A DNA stretch of 44,169 nt from Pholiota molesta (GCA_014925825.1 JACGCK010000311.1:1-44169); one strand, 5' to 3'. Counted from the stretch's first letter, positions 20,457-31,300 are shown. Numbers and translations are program-made. Notes: a model not told the origin generated them from the letters alone.

Positions 20457-20740
20457 GGCGGCGTTATATGAAGACAATTATCAGAGGTGCGCATTGAAAA
20501 AAGTGACGCCGAGCCGTGATTGGCTGACGCCCTTGACATATAATAGGAACAAATATTTGCGGCCAAAACCGTCCTCAGCCGCTCAGCGTCTCCTCCGAAT
20601 TCTACAGTTCACATATATATGCTTTACACTCTCCTTTCGCTTTCATTGCATTCCATAAACATGCGGTCATAACGATACGGCTAGGAGCACCTCAACGCTT
20701 TACAGTACACCCTCATTCAATATACCAGGTCCGCACGGTC

Positions 20741-21367
20741 TTAGTGGGCCCCAATGCCAGAGAGTCGATGGGGCTGAGCATGAATCGGTAGTTGGGGAAG
20801 AGGTTTGTCAATCGGAAGCCCGGGAAGAGGTTTGTCAATCGGAAGTCGGGGAAGAGGCTTGTTCGTCGGAAGCCGTGGTAGCTTTTTCCAGAACACTTTC
20901 TCAGCATGCGTCTGGGAATCGACCTTCGTTGCTGAATGGACATGAACATGCACTTGGAGGGGCTGTGCGCTGTGGCCGCCGTGTTGAGAGCCCCTTGAGA
21001 GGTATTTATGATGTAAGTCCTTGATCTTCTGTATGCTGAAAGATTGGTATATGAGTGTTAGTCATACAGCTCTTTGAGATATCGAGGAGATAAGCAGAGC
21101 GATCGGACGTACAGTTTGCGCGCTTCTAGGTCTTCGAAGTCATCAGATCGTGTCCATGAGCGAGCTAGATGGACTGGATGAGCTTCAATGCCCTCAACTC
21201 GTATCTGGGATGTTGTTAACGTAAGAACTTGATGATTGCTAACCTGTACTTACACTGGCAGAAAGAGACGCAGGTGATGGATTCCCCAGCGGGTACGCAA
21301 GGACGATGGAAGCCCAATACCCTAGAAAGAGAGCGAGGAACCACAGCGACGGTAATGTGAACTTCAT
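20741..21367 (-). CDS. Small secreted protein B with Lys-Pro-Leu-Pro repeats, 166 residues
   Basis: Minus-strand exons: 21367-21254, 21204-21113, 21035-20741. Residues 1-24 are a signal peptide (MKFTLPSLWFLALFLGYWAS, then IVLA), followed by Tyr-Pro. Exon 2 starts Ile-Arg in phase 0, as in secreted protein A, and carries DDFEDLEAR. After LEAR comes a basic His-rich part (KDLHHKYLSRGSQHGGHS; VHVHVHSATK). Then come tandem repeats of about 10 residues with the pattern LP-x-LP-I-D-KP (KLPRLPTNKPLPRLPIDKP, then GLPIDKPLPQLPI). There is no Cys. The repeats are visible in DNA at about 20800-20880. It looks like a secreted precursor or wall-associated peptide; function is unknown. A sh ared 13-bp promoter motif links it to protein A. 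Confidence 0.78.
20795..20880 (-). repeat. Short in-frame tandem repeat, about 30 bp unit
   Basis: The unit GGGAAGAGGTTTGTCAATCG (plus strand) and its variants occur about three times at near 30-bp spacing. It encodes the Lys-Pro-Leu-Pro-x-Leu-Pro-Ile-Asp repeat of secreted protein B. The 30-bp period keeps the frame, so copy number can change without breaking the gene. Confidence 0.65.
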
Positions 21368-21457
21368 GTAGGTGTTCGTGTAGCGTCGTTCAAGGATCGT
21401 GAAGAGCTTGTTGGAGGCGCCAGTCCTCGAAGATAAGAATTATTATGGGGAGATCAG

Positions 21458-21470
21458 AGACCAGCTCTGA
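21458..21470 (-). promoter_or_regulatory. 13-bp motif shared with the paralogue's promoter (copy B)
   Basis: AGACCAGCTCTGA is identical to 12420-12432 and starts 91 bases upstream of the ATG at 21367. A TATTTAAA (minus strand, 21493-21500) lies 23 bases further upstream and could be the TATA element. Confidence 0.5.
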
Positions 21471-21837
21471 CTGCCAAATGCTATGTACCGCCTTTAAATA
21501 CCAGCGCTCAGTGTGCGCCGCGGGAGAAAACGACACAGTGGTGCGTTCATGAGTCGATGCATAGCTTATACCTTTGTGCGCATGTGGGCGCCCTCCTTTG
21601 GGTCCACAAGATACTTATTCTTCGTACGCATCCACTTACCTGCTAACAATCCATGTACTGAAGGATTTTTTGAGAGCTGGCAGAAAGCAAATGTAGATTA
21701 CAAACCAGCCGCTCTCATCGCTCGTTCGGAGGCTGAAACTGGGCGCTGGACCCACGATTTACAAATCTTATGTATTTCCCGTCGGAGCATTGGAAGTGCC
21801 AGAGGTGAGTGTTTGAGTCTCCGTAGACATCATGGTC

Positions 21838-21985
21838 ACAAGCTTTATGCCCGCCGCTACGCGTCGGAGGCTCGCGCTTCGCGCTCTCCTCCTGCTTCGC
21901 TTTGGGCAACAGCTTGCCGGGGCTGCGCCCCTGGACCCCCTTTTCAGTCGGCGCCTTGCGCCTCCATACATAGCCCTTAAAAATA
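21838..21985. repeat. Cluster of GC-rich mini-hairpins
   Basis: Within 150 bases there are several short perfect stems: GCGC-TTC-GCGC at 21874-21884, GGGGC-TGC-GCCCC at 21919-21931 and GGCGC-CTT-GCGCC at 21950-21962. The flanks are AT-rich. The texture resembles the GC clusters of fungal organelle DNA or part of a repeat family. Confidence 0.45.
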
Positions 21986-22244
21986 GAATTTGCTTGAAAT
22001 CGCTTCTATGATTTCACAGTTGGAACAGGCACAAAAAAAATGGAATTGAGCCAAACTGAGCAGAGTGAATACTAAAACAATTTAAGAGCTCATAAGAATT
22101 ATATTTTCAGCTCTGTAGCTTAGTTTGTACTTCAAAAGTTGGCCAAGGCCCAAAAGTAGATAGAAAAGAAGCAAAGTGTTAAAGGCATATTGATACTTAG
22201 TTCTTTGTTATTGCTTTGCCTGATTCTATATTCTTAAAAACATG

Positions 22245-22269
22245 TGGGCCAGAGCTATGCCCTGGCCCA
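22245..22269. repeat. 25-bp hairpin repeat, copy 1
   Basis: The stem TGGGCCAG / CTGGCCCA has a 9-base loop. It matches copy 2 at 22375-22399 with two loop changes, in the same orientation, inside AT-rich DNA. Confidence 0.6.
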
Positions 22270-22374
22270 TTATTCCGGAAAAAATACTGAAGTGCTCGAA
22301 ATATGCAATTCTTTGCTACTAATTTACTAATTTAACCACTTCAAATATTCCCATTGTAACCTCTGAGAGCTTTT

Positions 22375-22399
22375 TGGGCCAGAGCTTCGCCCTGGCCCA
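22375..22399. repeat. 25-bp hairpin repeat, copy 2
   Basis: The stems are the same as in copy 1 and the loop AGCTTCGCC differs at two bases. The spacing between copies is 130 bases. Confidence 0.6.
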
Positions 22400-22926
22400 C
22401 TTTATAGGCTACTCATATCTAATTTATCCATCCTCTCAAAAAGATAACAGTATTTTTACTTTGAAGTGACTTAATCACAACTCACTCAGGCTTGTAACTG
22501 TACTTGACAATGTTATAGTTATCAACTATCAGCTCAAACTGAGGCATTATAGTATATAGCTCAAATATTGGCCTATACAGCAGACAGACTGGACTCGGAG
22601 GATGCGACGTTGGAAAGACGTGCAGATTTGGCGTAGATGCGCGAACACGCACGGACGCGCACCGGGCGCTGAGGCACAGCCACTATTACGTAATTAAGCT
22701 TCCCATCAAACCCGTCCTCTGTTCATATCTTTGATCATTTCTGATCGTTCTTCGATGGGTATGTATATACTCTTGGAGTCTTGTATACTGCGCTGTAACA
22801 TAATTTGATAAATTGTGGCCAGCGATTCTTATCGCCCCCTCCATTTATCACATCTGAATCGGTCTGTCTGATACAGGTTAAATCTAAATCAGCTCAAGTT
22901 CTCTAGCTTGAGCTCAATACCCCACA

Positions 22927-24149
22927 ATGGCCCTTACCAGCATGAAGTACATGAAAGTCACTGACGACATCGAATTTGCATATCACGACAGCGGCGCGCC
23001 TCCAGGCAAGGCAGACGACTACACCACAATCGTGATTATTCATGGATATACCTATCATAGCGGTGCGTCTCTCTTTACTTCTAACGCGCAACAAGTCAGC
23101 ATTATGACATTCATATAAAAGGAGTTTTCGAGCGCATGCTCGACAGCGCCCCCGCTGCAGGCTACCGTCTCATCCTGCCCAACAGGCGCTTGTACCCGGG
23201 CTCTACGCCCTACACAGCCGACGAGATAAAAGCATTCGACGCGTCGAACTCCGTAGAGGGCCATGTAGCAGCGATCACGAAACAAGGCGAATATCTTCTG
23301 CTGTTCATTGACAAGATCATCCAGAAGTTCAGTCTGAAGAAAGTGGTACTTTCCGGGTGGTCGCTCGGAACGACATTTATCAACGCCATCATCGCCTCCA
23401 TCGAGACCGTCGATCCTGCAGTTAGCAAGAGAGTCACGGAAAGTGTCAAGTCTATTATTTGGTGGGGTAAGTACTGTTTATTGGGAAATTTGCCATAGAA
23501 TCTACTTACTTCGTTGTATTTTTATTTAATACCTCCAGACCCTCCGGCGAGTTGTCATGGAATCGAAGCTCCCCCCACAGGCGGCTGGAACCCGCTTTAC
23601 GACGAAACCCTCACGCTTGAACAACGCCGCAAGGCCTTCGGCGAATGGATCGTCCAGTATTTCCCGCACCCAGAGCTCGAAAAGAAGGACTGCTACAAGC
23701 TCATCTATAAGATGGACACGTCTGTCAAGCCGCCCTCATTCACTGGCACGCCCTTCTCCGAAATCCTGATCAAGGTCGACTTCACGGCAGGCCCAGCCGG
23801 GGACAATCACATTATAGATCGGCACTTCCGGCCTGCGCTCCGCGCCCTGCGCGCAAAGGCGCTCTTCGACCCCGCCACACGCGCTGCGTGGAATGACGTG
23901 CCATTCGCCGTGCTCTATGGGGAGGAAACCACGTACAATATCGTTTGGGCCACATGGCAACTGGAAGCAGAGGCAGAGAAGACGGCGCTTCCGATCCGAT
24001 TCAAGATTATTCCGGGCGCCAATCATTTTGTGGGTCATTCCCCCTTGTGGTCTGTTCTGTTGGTACTTAGCCACGATGCTGACGAAATGCTACAGGCGAT
24101 GCATGACCTTCCGGAGCTTTCTTTCGCGTCGATTCAGGCGTGTCTCTAG
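22927..24149 (+). CDS. Alpha/beta hydrolase, 363 residues
   Basis: Exons: 22927-23062, 23122-23466, 23539-24149. The fold is clear: a first strand and oxyanion region (TIVIIHGYTYHSGVFERML), strand 4 (YRLILPNRRLYPGS), and the nucleophile elbow GWSLG (Ser at about 143) inside VVLSGWSLGTTFINA. Later come the acid region with PFAVLYGEE and the catalytic His in IIPGANHFVGH. There is no signal peptide, so it is probably cytosolic. The family covers esterases, epoxide hydrolases and others; the substrate cannot be read from sequence. In contrast to its neighbours it has only two introns. The stretch after HSPL (about 24045-24100) aligns least well, and a small unseen intron there is possible. Confidence 0.82.
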
Positions 24150-24657
24150 TCAAAGGTCCTAATACACGCTTTCTGAGCGAGAGCGATGTTTAGACATCAT
24201 GATCTTGATGCATGTGTGCAATCCCTTTGTGTGACATTCTTAGTCTAACACACGGTCAGCAGATTTAGTGCTAAATTGATCTGTGAGCTGGCTTATTGTA
24301 AGATAGTTGGACGAAGCACTAAATAAATCTTGTACTCTACTTATATGGAAGATCTTACTCGGATCTTTTCGGGGTGATTGATCGAGTGGTTTATAATATC
24401 CTCCACCTGCAGCCAACCTGCAGCCATAACCAGTGAGACACTGCACTTTTCAGCTTTTCTAATTAATTCCCTGCAAACTGATGCACCTCTCATGTATCCA
24501 CGGATTGCAGAAATAACATCGATATTCATCGCAGCTGCGTCCCAACTCATGATCATTGCCATGGTCAGACCGGCGCCTATGAGTCTATTTATAAAGACAG
24601 CCCAACGATCTCACTGTCAGGACTAGAAGCTCGACTACTCGTACGTAAAACACTTGT
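24150..24657. other. Intergenic region
   Basis: This lies between convergent genes. A minus-strand ATG frame at 24562-24341 could encode 73 residues (start MAMIMSWDAAAMNIDVISAI), but nothing beyond its being open supports it. Confidence 0.4.
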
Positions 24658-26230
24658 CTATATGTGGGGAATGAACCCGATCCATTCCATGGTTTGGAAG
24701 GCGAGAGGAGGCAGCGAGCGGAGACCAGTGAGGGAGAGTATGAGGAGTATGATCCGCGAAATGGGGTAAAGAGGAAGACAAATAAAACCAAAATAAAAAG
24801 TGAGCTTAGCTACGGTACCATAACCCGAAATTCTCGAATAGTACATGAATCCAAGCAACATGGGGTCTACGGTTATAACGATCGCAGAAGCCCGCCAAAG
24901 CCACATCTCTTGACGTGTTGGAAAGTCAAGAAACCAGCTGGGAATCAGATGCAAAGCCCCGAAGAGTGTCCCAATCACTGTGGTGATGTATGTTGTGTGA
25001 CCCCCTTCTTTGTAGCCTGTGTAGAACATTCCTACCCGCAAATTTTCAACTGTACGATCGCCAATCATCTTGAGCAGCGGGCGAAGGAGAGCCATAAATG
25101 TATCAACGGGTATGCGCCAGAGAAGTGTTGGAGAGTGGGTATGGACCTCTACGTCTTTGCGTAACTGCTGTCGCAGCCAACTTTTCTTTACGCGGCGTGA
25201 GTTTGACCTGCTCCCTGCTTTTTATACGAATTTAATCGTGGTACTAATATGACCAGAATTTGCATTCAAACCTCTTCCTGATATTCGCTTTTCAAGAAAT
25301 ACCGGTCTCCCAACGTGCTGAGGTTTGTGCCACCATAGACCGTACGTGATACCGTTGAGCATCGCGAATCCCAGGGTTACAATTTCGAGTTCCGTCAAGG
25401 GAAGTCGCTGCCACCATCGTACGACGCATTGCAGGACAAACCAGGTTGTTTGTAAGAGAATGAACGTCTTTGAGATGGCGTCGCCTTTGCTCCGGTCTTT
25501 GATGTCTTCTTCCGTGATTCTTGGTGGAACGATATTTTTTGCCCCGATGTGGTATATGATTTGTGTTACTTTGCTCTTCCTAGTGTCCTGAGTCAGTATC
25601 TGACTCGGTATTCCGTTTTCGCACATCATAAAACCCCCCATCTGGAGGAAAAATCCGTGTGCCAATGTCCATCGAGGTCCTTTACCTTCTGCCAACGGAG
25701 TCGGCAGCGGCGAATCTTCGAATAGGCACCGGATACTGCCAAAGACGTCTTCAAACCATCCTTTAATGGCATTGAAGCCAGAAGATCCTTCCTCATCAGC
25801 AGCTTGTCCTGCGAGATAATCTTCACCTATAGCAAATAGGTAAGTGAATTGTCCTTTATAACCTGGAAAGCTTACCTAGAAGTCGGTTATACTCGTCCAT
25901 AATATTCTTCGCCCCCCAACGCTGCCTCATTGCTAACCATATCAACAGCTCCGGCGCCAACAAAGCACATATCGCTAGTGTAATTCGCCGCTTGAAGCAG
26001 GTCCACGCAGAATCAGTTACCGCAGGGATATTCGGATGGATGGCGGACCAGGTACACGCAAAGATTGTCGCAAAGCAGCTGATGATGATGTCGTTAACGC
26101 CGCGGTGACCAACGTGGGTTTGTATATCGCGGGGGTTGAGAGCGGCAGTCACATAGGGGGAATCCGACGAAGAGAGAGGGACGCCACGGAGGGTGCGAAT
26201 TAATGCGAAGATGAGGAGGAAGACAAGCAT
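24658..26230 (-). CDS. Unknown polytopic membrane protein, about 489 residues
   Basis: Minus-strand exons: 26230-25876, 25826-25272, 25217-24658. It starts with a hydrophobic helix (MLVFLLIFALIRTLRGVPLS), then GVNDIIISCFATIFACTWSA with IHPNIPA, a basic loop and TLAICALLAPELLIWLAMRQ. The middle has TLAHGFFLQMGGFMMCENG and FILLQTTWFVLQCVVRWWQR with LPLTELEIVTLGFAML. The C-terminal exon carries more helices (FYFGFICLPLYPISRIILLI) and ends MEWIGFIPHI. I recognise the pattern of a large fungal family of multi-pass proteins with no assigned role. The second intron donor is uncertain (GTTTGA at 25271 or GTCATA slightly downstream). An upstream in-frame ATG at 26332 exists. Confidence 0.7.
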
Positions 26231-27079
26231 AGTTGGAGGAGAGTCCGGTAGAATGGGTTGATGTAACAGCCGAACGTACTTGTGTAGATGGAATAGACCT
26301 TCAAGCTTCAGGATCAGACTGCAGCTATGCATCTTCGAGCGTTAGTGTCGGCGAGGCTCGAGTTCGTTCGTCACGTACTTACTGTCCTAACTTGCGACGC
26401 TGATAGATGGTGGAATCGTACGACTGACTCATGGATCATTCGAAGTAGCTCAATTCCGGAATTTGACACTCCTGCAATTCAATCGGTGCCTCGTGTGTAC
26501 AAACATAGCAGCTACTTATTCATCAGTTATTCATGAATTCAATTCAGATTCAGTTCATTGATCTGAGTCTCCCTGAGCCGTTCCCAAGATTTTTAACAAT
26601 AACCATATGCCTTGAAGCGCGGCTAATTTAAGCATTCATATTGTAGGCTGTCACTACTGAATCCTTGGCTTATCCGGATAGCTCTGAGAGGTTGCACATT
26701 CCCCCTCTCAATTGCGTGCTGCGTGGTTCCTGTGACTCCGAGTCTTGCATCTCTCTGCGACACACTACCATCCTTAATAAGCCCAGGATTTCATATGGCA
26801 TACATGTAACATAGATCTCGGGCGTCAACTGCTATTTTTAGAAACCCTGGGAGCGGCCGTAGGGAGACGCCAATGGTTTGACTCGGAAGTCATGAACACA
26901 ACATGAACTAGTTGGCGAAGCGTGTTCAAAACTTTAGATGTCGAAAGGATTCTAACCACCAGCCAATGTCTGTCTTGGAAAATGTCAAGGTCTAAGGTAC
27001 AACATGAAAAAAAAATTCGAAAGATGAACAGAAATTTACAACCAGAAGACACTAAGCATCCTTCGAAGAACGGCTCCCA
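26231..27079. other. Intergenic region, no gene
   Basis: This lies between the membrane-protein start and the prenyltransferase 3' end. Only short frames without motifs are seen. Confidence 0.5.
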
Positions 27080-28539
27080 TCAAGCAGACGCCTTTAATAG
27101 GTGATGCGCATCCCGAATGCGATGCTCCCAATACCTAGTAGATCAGAAATGAGAACGAGTCACCTCACAACCTCAGATTACCATGCACTCACTTTTTCCT
27201 AATCTTATCGTGATCATTCGCTAGGCCCGTCCACATCTACCACACCCCATCCACAATCAACACAAGAAACCAGCTATTATAAGCAGCAGCACATACCTCG
27301 ACCGCCTTCTCCGTCTTCTCGCGCGCGCTCGCCGGCGCCGTCTTCGCCTCCGCAGCGCCCGCCGCCTCCCACACGTCCGCGAGAAACTCCATGGCCTGCA
27401 CACACGGGAGCTCCGCCTCCGGGCCGGGGGGCGGGTTGTCGAGGTCGACGATGTCGCGCTTCTCGTCGGGGCTGTGGGGGTAGGCGTACGGCCGGGCGAA
27501 GTCCTGCACGAGCGCGAAGGGCGTCCCGGACTCTTTGAGGATGCCGCGGAGGTAGTTCCATGCGGATGGGTTGTTCGGAGCGAGGGAGATGTTCTGTTTC
27601 GTGTAGCTGTGTGCGCATAATTTATTGATTTTTGTCTGGAGTAGCACATGAGATGGGGAGGAGACGTACATTAATTCCCGCTTGATGATCCGTTGCCGCT
27701 CGCTCTCCGTGGCGGGCTGCCCGCGACAGCCGTACACAACGAAGAAGCGGTGGTGCCACGCGGAGTTGTTCCGCACGTCCTGGCTCAGCATCGCGTCGAC
27801 GAAGTCAAGCTCCGCCGCCCACACCTGCTCCGCGTCGTCCACGACGGAGTCCGCGTTTTCGTCGTCGGCGCCCGCGCCGGGCCCGTAGCACGACGCGAGC
27901 AGCCACTGGCGGTAGCTCCACGTGTGGTAGTTCTTGGCGTCGACCTCGAGGCTGCGCTTGATGAAGGCGAGCTCGCGCAGGGGCTGCTTCGCGAGCGGGA
28001 CGAGGAGGCGCCGGTGGTGCCAGACTTGGTAGGTCTTGAGGAACTGGACGGCGAGTTCGTCCATTAGGGCAAGCTCGGTTGCGAGGATTTCGTGCGAGTT
28101 CCGTTCGGAGGATGCGATGAGGGCTAGGAGGGTTTCGTATCTGTATTGCCTATGGAGATATTAAGCAAAGGTGGAGGTGATACAGAGCGCGAAACTTGCC
28201 ATGCGGAATAATGTGCTGGGTTCTGGCGAATAATACTTTCTGTCAGTTCAAGCACTCTCGGGCTCTTCTCTCCTGATTTAACGATAGCACGGAAGTAGTT
28301 CGTCGCATCCTTGTCTACAGTGTCAAGTCAGCGTTGATAATCGTCGGCGCCATGATCTCGAAGCAATCGTTCGACGATCGGCCTCAAATGGACACCTGTA
28401 CTGAGCCAAACTCACATTGCGCGGTGTAAAAGATGGGCGCAATAGGATTGGCGCCCTCGTATTGTTCCAGCGGCTGTACATCTGCCCACTCTTCGCGCTC
28501 GGCAAAGAGAGGTGTATCTTCGGCGACGTGCAAGGGCAT
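27080..28539 (-). CDS. RAM2: Protein farnesyltransferase/geranylgeranyltransferase type-1 alpha subunit
   Basis: Minus-strand exons: 28539-28416, 28314-28200, 28149-27670, 27606-27297, 27236-27193, 27134-27080; 375 residues. The start MPLHVAEDTPLFAEREEWAD leads to the family block EQYEGANPIAPIFYTAQY and then five PPTA repeats: PAHYSAWQYRYETL, YQVWHHRR, NYHTWSYRQW, NSAWHHRFFV and NPSAWNYLRGIL. The C-terminus is MWTGLANDHDKIRKKYWEHR. The alpha subunit pairs with either beta subunit to attach farnesyl or geranylgeranyl to CaaX proteins in the cytosol. The intron at 28150-28199 has a GC-AG border with donor GCAAGT; a GT donor cannot give the conserved AWQYRYE. A low-complexity Ala/Glu segment precedes the last introns. 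An in-frame ATG at 28767 would add 76 residues of low similarity to the family, so I prefer 28539. Confidence 0.9.
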
Positions 28540-29721
28540 GAGTGCGTACGGTCCAAGGGCGGCCCAGTGCAAGGTGTTGGGGAAATGAGAAGGTGGACCG
28601 ACGATGAAGGGCGTAAAAGGGCGGCTGGGAGGGGCGCTGGATGTCTTATTGTGTGCAAGTTGGGCTACAAGAAAGGCTGGCGCGCGATCATCACCTGCAT
28701 CACGGGCCGCGGTTCCGGAGAACGATTGTTTCCCGGTCTTCTCTTCCCCTATCTTTGTTGGCTTCATTGTCAGTCGGATGAGAGGATATTGTTGGAAAAT
28801 CTATACAGGCTGGCTGTATATTGAAGACGACTTATAGCTGGGCGTCGCAATTTTTTTGGTGGGCAGCGGTGGGCTCGGATCGACGCTCGATGGCAATGCC
28901 TTACGATAACGTCCCGACTCTTGATGCATGCAGGTCTATAAGTCACTTCATCCTTTAGATTAAAGTACTGCAGTCTACCATTAAAGTCGTGCTTGAGCCG
29001 ATGAGATGGCGCATCCATCAGCCAAGATTTGTGTACAGTATAAATCTGTTGAATGAAAAAATGTGGAGGAAATGAAAGGGATTCGAGATACAAACGCTTT
29101 GCATTCGACTCGATACACTATTAACTTACCTCATGCAATGTATGTAATATTACCAGAAAAATTATTTCGCGGCAGATAAAGATTATCTAGATCTTATAAA
29201 GGGATAAGAGCAACGTCTGAAAGTTAAAGATGAAGCTCATGTAGCCATGCACAGTCGAAAATGCGCTGCATCTCGAAAAAGAAAATCTATTGCTAAATTA
29301 CGTTAGGGCGCCCTCAGAAATCTCAGAAGTTTTATGGCAATGCACTTGCTCTCACCGTCTCCGCTCGAATGGGCGCTTATTTGGGGAGTTGGGATGGGCT
29401 GTATAGTCGCCGAACAGACATGTTTATTCGGTCAGCCTGCAGTACGGATCAGTGAACACTAAAATCTGACTGCAACAGCCAACACAATAATCTTGACGTG
29501 TTGCGCTAGCGCAGGATCGACTGACGAGGCGCCTCGAGGCGCAAGGACCGGATCCCTCACCGATCCAAGCCTAACGCATTCACAGTGAAATTGATTTGGA
29601 AACGTGCACGAAGATGTAAAATAAATAAATGACAGCAAAACAAGTCCTAAGAGCACCCTAGATCGTATACTCACCCGATCCAATAGAGTGGACATCGAGC
29701 GACAAGGAATCCATGAGGCAT
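28540..29721. other. Intergenic region, no gene
   Basis: 1.2 kb. The frame upstream of the prenyltransferase start is open but not typical of the family. A perfect 12-bp palindrome TGCGCTAGCGCA lies at 29512-29523, followed by GC-rich short repeats to about 29560. Confidence 0.5.
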
Positions 29722-30862
29722 CTATTCGCTCTTGACCCTCTCATACGCCCCTTTGTCCTTCCCGCTCGCACTGCCCGAGCCCCAGCCCGCGAACCACCCA
29801 GCGCCCTTGCTCGCCCTCGAGCTCTCATCCGCAGCAAACCCGCCGACGAAATCTTCGTCCACTTCGTACCCCTCCACATCGCCCCCTTGGATCTCCTCGA
29901 ACTTGCCCGATATCGTGCGCTCTCTGACCGCCGACACCGACGCGCCTGACGCGTTACGCGTCGGATTCGGGCGCGCGGGGTTGTTCGCGGTGGGCATGGG
30001 CACGGACGACGTCGGGAGGTACGGCGGCAGCGACGCGAGCTCCGCCTCGAGCTGCCTCCGCCTGTCCTCCGCGCTCCCACCACCACCCGCCGCCGCCGCG
30101 CCCCCCATGCCCCCCATGCCGGTCGTCGCCGCCGCGCCCTGCCGCAGCAGCGTCGCGCCGCCCGCGACGATGCCCGGGCCGTACGCGGTCCACAGCGAGG
30201 ACAGCAGCTGCGCGGGGCCCTGGTCCGGCGTGACCATGGACGGCGCCCGCGCGGCGGGGGCGCCCGGCGTGAAGTCCTGCTGCGCGGCGCCCGCGGCGCC
30301 CGGTGCGAGGGCGCCGAGGACGGCGGCCCAGAGCGCGCGCGCCTTCTCCTGGACGAAGCGGTAGGCGCGGCCGCGGATCTCGGCGATGGCGGCGTCGATT
30401 TGCTGCTCGTGCGTGGCGAAGAAGGGGCGGAGGTGGACGGTGTAGATGTAGGTGGCCCCCTGGGTCTGGGGGAGGGCGAGGTAGAGGAGGAAGATGGCTT
30501 TGAAGGTGGTGTAGAGGGGGATCCTGTGGGTGGGATGGGATCGGTGTGGTTAGCAGGTGTATGTCGTTGGACGGCTGTACATAGGCGTACCAGGAGATCA
30601 GCCACTCGGCGAGGTATTCGACACCGACGATGCAGCCGAGGACGGACCAGTACATGAGCCACCGCTCGAGCTCTGGTTCTGAGGCCGGCCGTTGGCTCAG
30701 TGTCTTGTATGATGCATACCCTGGATATAGGAAAGCTGCCAATGCGCTTTGGTATCGCGAATACCGTTGAGTGGTAACGAAGTGCTGTGAGTCGGCATCA
30801 ATCCGTTGGATGGAAAATGGTTAAGCGCACCTGACTATGCGCGAGGTGAAGGAGAACAGCAT
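29722..30862 (-). CDS. REEP/Yop1/HVA22 (TB2/DP1) family ER-shaping protein, 329 residues
   Basis: Minus-strand exons: 30862-30831, 30746-30591, 30523-29722. The start MLFSFTSRIVSALAAFLYPG leads into YASYKTLSQRPASEPELERW and LMYWSVLGCIVGVEYLAEWL, the TB2/DP1 core with paired hydrophobic hairpins. These proteins sit in the ER membrane and curve it; some also work in transport or ER-phagy. After IPLYTTFKAIFLLYLALPQT and HLRPFFATHEQQIDAAIAEI, the last 200 residues are Ala/Gly/Ser-rich with acidic patches (KFEEIQGGDVEGYEVDEDF), likely cytosolic and disordered. The long low-complexity tail is an addition compared with the about 180-residue Yop1 form. The domain matches well; the target membrane is inferred. 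Confidence 0.88.
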
Positions 30863-31300
30863 TGGACGTCTTCAGGTAGGATCAAGTGAAGATCCCTTTA
30901 AGAACCTCGCGAATATGTGTTCCGCGAAGTGTTTAAGGTGGGATGGCGGAACCGGAGGTCTTTCAATTCGGATCGATGTTTGATCGAGGTCAGCGATTTG
31001 CCAGACTCGGTATTGTTCAGCTTTCCTCTTCAGCTCCTGGGTTGAAACTTAGACTTTGTTGAGGTGGTTAGAAGTATCGACTGTGATGGCAGAAGGAGTG
31101 AAAGGGTCAGTAGTAGTACCGTCGAGTTCAGTGGAAGAGCCGCGTCCGCGTGTTCCACTTACTGACACTATGCATAATGGTATTACGTAATCTATAACGT
31201 AGAGCAGCTGTGTCAGGTCTGCGGCCCACAAGACAAAATAATTCACTACTCGAACACAACGAAAGCTGTACAGAAAGTCTGGGTATAAAAATTGGGTGCT

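Larger units (their letters stand above)
21368..22926. other. 1.55-kb gene-free region with AT-rich island
   Basis: The first 130 bases are the secreted protein B promoter. From about 21838 a GC-rich block of short hairpins gives way to AT-rich DNA with two copies of a hairpin near 22245 and 22375. No open frame with motifs or splice continuity was found. Confidence 0.5.

Noticed and set aside
28416..28767. Longer prenyltransferase starting at 28767
   Set aside because: The extra 76 residues are low-complexity and do not resemble the family N-terminus, which begins just before the EEWADVQPLEQYEGANP block.
29658..30742. Long minus-strand Arg/Ser/Pro-rich frames overlapping the REEP gene
   Set aside because: They are out-of-frame reading of the GC-rich REEP exon; the correct frame gives the TB2/DP1 domain.
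31049..31246. Minus-strand hydrophobic frame
   Set aside because: It has no ATG, is short, and no linked exon was found; kept only as a possible remnant in the intergenic note.
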